Source of the DNA: Branchiostoma floridae
Taxonomy: Eukaryota > Chordata > Leptocardii > Amphioxiformes > Branchiostomatidae
Reading direction: 5' to 3'
Assembly: GCF_000003815.2 (NCBI RefSeq)
Contig: NC_049979.1
Coordinates: 8,618,413-8,680,412 of the forward strand
Length of the DNA: 62,000 nucleotides
The notes below the pieces were generated by a model, which ran no database searches, was not told where the DNA came from, and worked only from the letters and a program-made list of their open reading frames with translations. The position numbers and the translations under genes were made by a program. The number at the start of each line of letters is the position of its first letter. Position 1 is the first letter of the stretch. Below, in pieces: positions 61,801-62,000 of the stretch.

Positions 61801-62000
61801 CCCTCCGGCCTTCAGGCGATCCTGCCCTTGGTCGGGCTGGTACCTCGGGTGAAACCGTTTAACGGAATTCACCGTGTTGCATTCTATATACATGTATATA
61901 TGTTTATTAAAAATTTAGATATTACAAAATTGAGCTATGTGTTATATATGAGGACACTATAATATTACATAACTACAACAGTCACCAGTCTTACTTGGTA
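13743..62000 (-). CDS. CDIN1: CDIN1 (C15orf41) orthologue, spliced gene, 5' end outside window
   Basis: Spliced gene on the minus strand. The well-supported exons, in transcript order, are 61239-61299, 58981-59059, 52986-53065, 51161-51210, 49115-49182, 47931-47996, 44812-44917 and 13743-13881. All have AG acceptors and GT donors, and the phases agree at every junction from the second of these exons to the stop. The joined product is about 215 residues and aligns end to end with the C-terminal 213 or so residues of human CDIN1 as I recall it, with near-identical stretches such as [20 protein letters not shown] and [17 protein letters not shown]1 is a predicted PD-(D/E)xK-type nuclease that binds codanin-1; in people, mutations in it cause congenital dyserythropoietic anaemia type I. 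The introns are very unequal: the last is 30.9 kb and the others run from about 1.1 to 5.9 kb. The start codon and about 50-65 N-terminal residues lie beyond the right edge or in the tentative exons. The family call is very secure; exact 5' exon structure is not. Confidence 0.93.
14031..14053 (+). repeat. (TAAA)n microsatellite
   Basis: cagtaaataaataaataaataag, about five units. Such tails often mark the 3' end of a non-LTR retrotransposon; the upstream ggagaatct fits loosely. The neighbouring 14054-16600 is AT-rich intron in which I see no gene or clear element. Confidence 0.6.
16640..18700. promoter_or_regulatory. CNE-like block in the last intron, with HOX/CDX-type motifs
   Basis: About 2 kb of moderately GC-rich, repeat-free sequence. 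Between 17560 and 17830 there are TTTATGGC (about 17574), TTTATTGC (about 17755), TTTATGGT (about 17774) and TTTATGCC (about 17819). These match the TTTAT(G/T)(G/C) core preferred by CDX and posterior HOX proteins. GGTTAATGGCC and CATAATGAAA add further homeodomain cores. The overlapping short ORFs carry no family motif. Confidence 0.4.
18701..21700. other. AT-rich intron sequence, nothing specific
   Basis: Mixed AT-rich DNA. 19400-20130 is less AT-rich and might hold a weaker CNE. At about 21321-21400 a 40-bp imperfect tandem duplication (acatagtatatatatgaacct..attaaagtatt) is visible. No gene is supported. Confidence 0.45.
21712..22008. mobile_element. MITE with CAGGGCTCGAAA ends and ATGAT target duplication
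   Basis: 297-bp element. The left end is CAGGGCTCGAAATACC, and the right end is the reverse complement of CAGGGCTCGAAAATTACC. The direct repeat atgat flanks it at 21707-21711 and 22009-22013. The interior repeats the word TGCAGGT in both orientations. It has no coding capacity. The ends suggest a hAT-like element, although a 5-bp duplication is short for that superfamily. Confidence 0.85.
22014..26239. other. AT-rich intron sequence, small relics only
   Basis: A fragment with the TAGCCTGGTATCC motif lies near 24148. aagtacaagtacaagtacag is a small tandem repeat at about 24999. At 25310-25410, TGATTGGTCAG and CTGACCAATCA form an inverted pair about 80 bp apart. No gene is supported. Confidence 0.45.
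26240..26375. mobile_element. fragment of the TAGCCTGG MITE family
   Basis: Contains gggctctagggccaac, gttaggccctgataa and tggtatccaggcta in the same order as the complete-looking element at 33572-33744. The left end is not preserved. Confidence 0.5.
26717..26796. promoter_or_regulatory. three CCAAT boxes at 31- and 34-bp spacing
   Basis: TGACCAATCAG, TGACCAATCAG and TGACCAATCAA have their CCAAT cores at 26721, 26752 and 26786, all in the same orientation. CCAATCA is the NF-Y site (established), and spacing near three helical turns is common in NF-Y clusters. It could also be an internal repeat of a degraded transposon. Confidence 0.35.
27700..29100. promoter_or_regulatory. CNE-like block in the last intron
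   Basis: Two GC-richer, repeat-free parts, 27720-28220 and 28560-29100, with retained CpG and homeodomain-type cores (aattgcgat, cattatgctgcc, gttagcgacc). The intervening DNA is plain AT-rich. The overlapping ORFs show no family similarity. Confidence 0.35.
29101..30890. other. AT-rich intron sequence, nothing specific
   Basis: Includes simple (GTT)n near 29936-29952 and A-rich runs. Nothing recognisable as a gene or a complete element. Confidence 0.45.
30894..31103 (+). pseudogene. C-terminal end of a non-LTR retrotransposon ORF2
   Basis: An open plus-strand frame of 69 codons without an ATG, ending TAA at 31101-31103. It reads [20 protein letters not shown], then [20 protein letters not shown], then [20 protein letters not shown], then PFMVRLLNK. 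The ending R(T/C)xRYxNSxVPxxVRLLN is the familiar C-terminus of the reverse transcriptase protein of animal LINEs. The upstream RT domain is missing, so this is a 5'-truncated dead copy. Confidence 0.7.
31104..31390 (+). mobile_element. 3' tail of the truncated LINE
   Basis: Follows the ORF2 stop directly and ends with cgaaataaacc near 31382, a plausible retrotransposon end. It contains the conserved-looking catgtcgtaattcagccttgtggctgctatg. No target duplication was found. Confidence 0.5.
31391..33571. other. intron sequence without recognised features
   Basis: Moderately AT-rich DNA. 31620-32110 is somewhat GC-richer. No gene or repeat structure is supported. Confidence 0.4.
33572..33744. 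mobile_element. MITE with TAGCCTGG ends
   Basis: About 173 bp, beginning TAGCCTGGGTACCAGAGG and ending with the reverse complement of TAGCCTGGATATCAGACC. The interior has cagctctagggccaac and agttagaccctgataa, shared with the fragment at 26240-26375. Non-coding. Confidence 0.75.
34487..34879. other. assembly gap, 393 N
   Basis: Run of N. It adjoins the left side of the element at 34880-35715 and probably hides its left end. Confidence 0.98.
34880..35715. mobile_element. piggyBac-like non-autonomous element, left end in the gap
   Basis: GGGGTCCAAACGGACCCC at 34939-34956 and its reverse complement at 35655-35672 face each other. The right end, read inwards, begins TTAA then CCCTCAAGCACCCGACC, and TTAA at 35716-35719 is the target site that piggyBac elements use. 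The interior has two TGACGTCAT palindromes (about 35109 and 35155) and no coding frame. The superfamily call rests on TTAA and the CCCT start only. Confidence 0.5.
36254..36521. other. assembly gap, 268 N
   Basis: Run of N within the last intron. The flanks (36120-36253 and 36522-36700) look CNE-like, so a conserved element may be partly missing. Confidence 0.98.
37540..38220. promoter_or_regulatory. CNE-like blocks in the last intron
   Basis: 37545-37700 is rich in TAATGCG, GATAAA and TGATAAAG words. 37970-38220 is CpG-rich (ggcgctggtgcactcgggat, cgcgccgcggctaagcg) and stands out from the surrounding AT-rich DNA. No splice-supported coding frame was found. Confidence 0.35.
39200..39880. promoter_or_regulatory. 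CNE-like block in the last intron
   Basis: Repeat-free and GC-richer than its surroundings, with TAATTGAAAGATG, CATAAGTGGG and CATTACC words. Short ORFs overlap on both strands without family motifs. Confidence 0.3.
39881..42455. other. AT-rich intron sequence, nothing specific
   Basis: No gene, RNA or complete element recognised. 42308-42413 has ttgggta and its inverted form tcacccaaca about 100 bp apart, perhaps a degraded element next to the palindrome at 42456. Confidence 0.4.
42456..42619. mobile_element. 164-bp near-perfect palindrome (foldback MITE)
   Basis: Left arm agttaccccatgggc...ttttctgtgtatatcac; right arm is the reverse complement, ...gtgatatacacagaaaa...ccatggggtaact. The centre is tctcctcgagggcgaagccc and its complement. 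Arms pair along most of about 80 bp. It explains the 150-codon minus ORF at 42373-42825, which crosses it. As RNA it would fold into one long hairpin. Confidence 0.85.
44515..44662 (+). mobile_element. 3' end of a non-LTR retrotransposon
   Basis: Contains tatccagggcctctctgaaa, tcagtgcccagtcactgata and gagctaccccggtgaaa, followed by an A-rich (aaat)n tail. I recall this arrangement as the 3' end of a common LINE family in amphioxus. The family name is not certain. Confidence 0.45.
44812..44917 (-). CDS. CDIN1: CDIN1 exon with the ExK catalytic motif ([10 protein letters not shown])
   Basis: 106-bp minus-strand exon, acceptor ttgtctatacag, donor ACAG|gtaagg. It encodes [20 protein letters not shown] and then [15 protein letters not shown](R). 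The human counterpart, as recalled, is [20 protein letters not shown] and then [16 protein letters not shown]. The E and K of ESK are the expected second part of the PD-(D/E)xK active site. Histidine 230 of human CDIN1 (in YLHDQF) is arginine here. The 30.9-kb last intron follows. Confidence 0.97.
44918..47930 (-). other. CDIN1: CDIN1 intron, 3.0 kb, with a gap and CNE-like parts
   Basis: Between the two exons that carry the split nuclease motif. It contains the gap 45641-45981, a CNE-like stretch at 45340-45640, (GAT)n repeats at 47274-47310, and a GC-richer stretch at 47560-47830 directly next to the upstream exon. Confidence 0.85.
45641..45981. other. assembly gap, 341 N
   Basis: Run of N inside a CDIN1 intron. 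All ORFs spanning it are artefacts. Confidence 0.98.
47931..47996 (-). CDS. CDIN1: CDIN1 exon with the PD catalytic motif ([11 protein letters not shown])
   Basis: 66-bp minus-strand exon, acceptor ccctgctccag, donor ATAG|gtaagc. It encodes [20 protein letters not shown] and then PI. Human CDIN1, as recalled, has [22 protein letters not shown]; the eleven residues from RAK to PDF are identical. The Asp of TPDF is the expected metal-binding aspartate of a PD-(D/E)xK nuclease. This is known family logic applied to a visible motif, not tested activity. It is too short for an ORF finder. A CNE-like stretch lies just upstream in low coordinates (47560-47830). Confidence 0.96.
47997..49114 (-). other. 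CDIN1: CDIN1 intron, 1.1 kb
   Basis: AT-rich. At about 48411-48455 there is a small tandem duplication (gtccaatttccaacattctt followed by gtccaatttccaagattctt). Otherwise nothing recognised. Confidence 0.85.
49115..49182 (-). CDS. CDIN1: CDIN1 exon [17 protein letters not shown]
   Basis: 68-bp minus-strand exon, acceptor tttgcctccag, donor ATAG|gtgagc. With the carried bases it encodes [20 protein letters not shown] and then TFI(G). The human counterpart, as recalled, is [20 protein letters not shown] and then SFL. The region leads into the nuclease core. The human residue mutated in the L178Q form of CDA-I aligns with isoleucine here. The reading continues open for some way past the donor, but that part has no similarity to the family, and the next exon joins in the correct phase with ED..RAKGYDK. 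Confidence 0.92.
49183..51160 (-). other. CDIN1: CDIN1 intron, 2.0 kb
   Basis: Contains a (GAT)n run at 49687-49700, a poly(T) run at 49747-49765, and a GC-richer, CNE-like stretch at about 50100-50640. No nested gene. Confidence 0.85.
51161..51210 (-). CDS. CDIN1: CDIN1 exon [16 protein letters not shown]
   Basis: 50-bp minus-strand exon, acceptor ctgttgcag, donor CA|gtatcc. It encodes [16 protein letters not shown] plus two bases of a split histidine codon. The human counterpart, as recalled, is CIVNDCCYGPLVDCIKH. Of the 16 full codons, eleven are identical. The exon is too small to stand out as an ORF; identification rests on this peptide and on exact phase agreement with both neighbours. 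The donor is the weakest in the gene: gtatcc lacks the usual A at +4 and G at +5, so its use may depend on other signals. Confidence 0.93.
51211..52985 (-). other. CDIN1: CDIN1 intron, 1.8 kb, opening with a minisatellite
   Basis: The 5' part of this intron (high coordinates) is the donor-containing minisatellite. 52060-52340 is GC-richer and CNE-like. The rest is AT-rich. Confidence 0.85.
52643..52989. repeat. minisatellite carrying splice-donor sequences
   Basis: About seven imperfect units of roughly 45-60 bp built from ctcacctgtaatgtga, ggccaggtgagttttgtga and ggtgttt. On the minus strand each ctcacctgt reads acag|gtgag. Copies lie at 52731, 52765, 52808 and 52892; the fifth, at 52981, is the genuine CDIN1 donor (CAACAG|gtgagc). 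On the plus strand, ccaggtgagt and tcaggtgagt give near-perfect donor sequences as well. Confidence 0.9.
52986..53065 (-). CDS. CDIN1: CDIN1 exon [22 protein letters not shown]
   Basis: 80-bp minus-strand exon, acceptor cccatccag, donor CAACAG|gtgagc. With the carried base it encodes [16 protein letters not shown], then [11 protein letters not shown]. Human CDIN1 has PSKSIINSMLRDPSQI and then PDGVLANQVYQ as recalled: same length, no gaps. It ends in phase 0. The donor sits at the very edge of a minisatellite (52643-52989) whose units repeat the sequence ACAG|gtgag, so this exon has one true donor followed by several look-alikes in the intron. Confidence 0.95.
53590..54780. promoter_or_regulatory. 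CNE-like block with TALE/HOX-type motifs
   Basis: Repeat-free and CpG-retaining. 54270-54370 holds caataaatcaa (HOX type), cctgacaga and attgacagg (TGACAG is the MEIS/TGIF core), and acaat (SOX type). A 25-bp tandem duplication sits at 54528-54577. The role is inferred. Confidence 0.4.
54528..54577. repeat. 25-bp perfect tandem duplication
   Basis: Two adjacent identical copies of a 25-bp unit beginning ggacaattagaaagagcc and ending ggtgtc, at 54528-54552 and 54553-54577. It lies inside a CNE-like block, and each copy carries one ACAATTAG homeodomain-type core. Confidence 0.95.
55400..55860. promoter_or_regulatory. CNE-like block with dense homeodomain and SOX-type cores
   Basis: Within about 250 bp: gataatgatcg, ccattgttgg, cattaaatca, ttaataatg, gttaatgcatg, cattacgg, ataatgattc and taatcattgtttg. 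The block has high CpG retention and no repeats. It is the most enhancer-like stretch of this intron. Confidence 0.42.
56230..56790. promoter_or_regulatory. CNE-like block
   Basis: GC-richer, repeat-free DNA with gggtataaaagataatgacc and gcattaaatgcgg. Overlapping ORFs on both strands show no family. A role is inferred from texture only. Confidence 0.3.
57023..57507. mobile_element. pogo/Tigger-like MITE with (T/C)AGTCAAACCTGCCC ends
   Basis: 485 bp flanked by TA at 57021-57022 and 57508-57509. The left end is TAGTCAAACCTGCCCAAG; the right end is the reverse complement of CAGTCAAACCTGCCCGAG. The interior repeats the word GGTGGTCG and its complement CGACCACC many times near both ends. TA duplications with CAGTcaAACCT ends are typical of pogo-like mariner relatives. 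No transposase frame. Confidence 0.8.
58466..58970. mobile_element. hAT-like foldback element with 8-bp duplication CAATACTT
   Basis: 505 bp. Direct repeats CAATACTT flank it at 58458-58465 and 58971-58978. The ends are catcctcacactcagggttg and the reverse complement of caccctcacactcagggttg, and the match continues for about 80 bp with only one mismatch near the tip. A second inner pair contains ctcattaatattca. It has no coding frame. The right duplication overlaps the splice donor of the CDIN1 exon at 58981. Confidence 0.88.
58981..59059 (-). CDS. CDIN1: CDIN1 exon [16 protein letters not shown]
   Basis: 79-bp minus-strand exon, acceptor ctgttgcag, donor CCAC|gtaagt. It encodes 26 residues beginning [17 protein letters not shown] and ending SAESEP, plus one base of the next codon. 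Human CDIN1, as recalled, has [24 protein letters not shown] here. This helical part belongs to the region before the nuclease core. The tyrosine of human VDYAPS (Tyr94, mutated to Cys in one CDA-I family as I recall) is leucine here. The donor is followed after ten intron bases by a hAT-like element whose target-site duplication includes intron positions +3 to +10 (see 58466-58970). Confidence 0.93.
59117..59451. mobile_element. degraded element with CAGGGTTGGAC / GTTCAACCCAG ends
   Basis: Left caggGTTGGACCAGTTTTCTAG; right end reverse complement ctGGGTTGAACAAGTCCACTAG, about 14 of 20 matching. cacttgcccg-type words recur inside in both orientations. No clear target duplication, so the boundaries are provisional. 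Confidence 0.5.
59705..59930 (-). mobile_element. tRNA-derived SINE
   Basis: Read on the minus strand it starts gggtgtcagtgtggcgcaac. It has a pol III A box (TGGCGCAACGG, 59903-59913) and a B box (GAGTTCGATAC, 59860-59870) at tRNA-like spacing, then a tRNA-unrelated body and an A/T-rich tail. The flanking direct repeat ATACATT (59698-59704 and 59931-59937) marks LINE-driven insertion. It is not a functional tRNA gene: the acceptor stem does not close. Confidence 0.8.
60120..60850. promoter_or_regulatory. CNE-like block
   Basis: Repeat-free sequence with ccaatcagcgtgccgcgatc, aatgcatattgatgag and cttaatggcaac. Several overlapping ORFs exist on both strands without family motifs. Call based on texture only. 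Confidence 0.3.
61239..61299 (-). CDS. CDIN1: CDIN1 exon ending in AKE before VDLAPS
   Basis: Minus-strand exon with acceptor ttgcag and donor GAG|gtgaga. It encodes [20 protein letters not shown], in phase 0 with the next exon (VDLAPS). The human counterpart, as recalled, runs YQRYLNG...PVLLDLANE and then VDYAPS, so the end of the exon and the junction match well. Two acceptors are possible. The outer one (61299) gives the YQ match and needs a preceding exon ending in phase 2. The inner one (61291, after atcaag) gives a 53-bp exon whose phase fits the candidate at 61461-61530. The ORF track shows no methionine-started ORF here; the exon was found by the splice signals and the alignment. Confidence 0.75.
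61461..61530 (-). CDS. CDIN1: CDIN1 candidate exon (IKRxH segment)
   Basis: This 70-bp minus-strand stretch starts in phase 0 and translates to a peptide with VLLFLS, then [14 protein letters not shown]. Human CDIN1 (from memory) has TLLSIFS and then EYQKHIKRTHAKHH in the same order and spacing, so it fits the missing part between the right edge and the next exon. The donor is CAG|gtatga, acceptable but not strong. The acceptor (gaag) lacks a good pyrimidine tract. It ends in phase 1, which fits the following exon only if that exon uses its inner acceptor at 61291. It lies near a repeat-like region, so chance similarity remains possible. Confidence 0.4.
61742..61883. mobile_element. foldback repeat with CAACACGGTG(A/T)ATTCCG ends
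   Basis: Left aatacaacacggtgtattcc; right end reverse complement aatgcaacacggtgaattcc. Inner pairs gg(t/a)acc and agcccgacc also face each other. About 142 bp, non-coding; I recall the terminal motif as common in amphioxus. The larger repeat may extend left to about 61530. Confidence 0.6.
61995..62000 (-). CDS. CDIN1: CDIN1 exon, 3' edge only (tentative)
   Basis: The last six bases read TACCAA on the minus strand and are followed by a good donor (gtaaga, 61989-61994). In phase 0 this gives Tyr-Gln. Joined to the candidate exon at 61461-61530 it reads YQPVLLFLS, which resembles SQATLLSIFS near residue 40 of human CDIN1 as recalled. Six bases cannot prove an exon; the call rests on the donor, the phase and the position. 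Confidence 0.35.

Overview
This looks like animal nuclear DNA: AT-rich, full of short degenerate repeats, with five runs of N, and its only recognisable gene is cut into small exons by GT-AG introns. The best guess is a cephalochordate (amphioxus, Branchiostoma). The gene is a metazoan one, and several repeats resemble families I recall from amphioxus (elements ending TAGCCTGG, CAGGGCTCGAAA and CAACACGGTGAATTCCG). The species is an inference.

The gene is CDIN1 (C15orf41, CDAN1-interacting nuclease 1), on the minus strand, entering at the right edge (62000) and ending with TAG at 13743. Eight consecutive exons join with consistent phase: 61239-61299, 58981-59059, 52986-53065, 51161-51210, 49115-49182, 47931-47996, 44812-44917 and 13743-13881. 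Two further 5' pieces (61461-61530 and 61995-62000) are tentative. The eight exons encode about 215 residues, matching the C-terminal three quarters of the roughly 281-residue vertebrate protein. The nuclease motif is split: the PD part (KTPDF) lies in exon 47931-47996 and the ExK part (ESK) in exon 44812-44917. The start codon, promoter and first exons are outside the window.

Layout. 1-9.9 kb is non-coding, rich in CpG and poor in repeats, with CRE-like sites, a perfect DR1 site and many blocks that look like conserved non-coding DNA. It holds two gaps, one flanked by a 394-bp duplicated sequence that is probably an assembly fault. 9.9-13.05 kb has unsupported ORFs, a possible element relic and a degenerate tandem repeat. 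13.05-13.77 kb is the CDIN1 3' UTR, where a MITE and a five-copy 121-bp tandem array reach into the last codons. 13.88-44.81 kb is a single 30.9-kb last intron with CNE-like blocks between transposon relics. 44.8-62 kb holds the other exons. Two of them have striking splice-donor contexts: a minisatellite that repeats the donor sequence (52.64-52.99 kb), and a hAT-like foldback element inserted 10 bp past a donor (58.47-58.97 kb).

In vertebrates CDIN1 lies beside MEIS2, and its introns are known as a place for regulatory elements of that homeobox gene. The huge last intron and the CNE-like blocks on both sides of the CDIN1 3' end suggest the same bystander arrangement here. No Meis coding sequence is visible, so this remains an inference.
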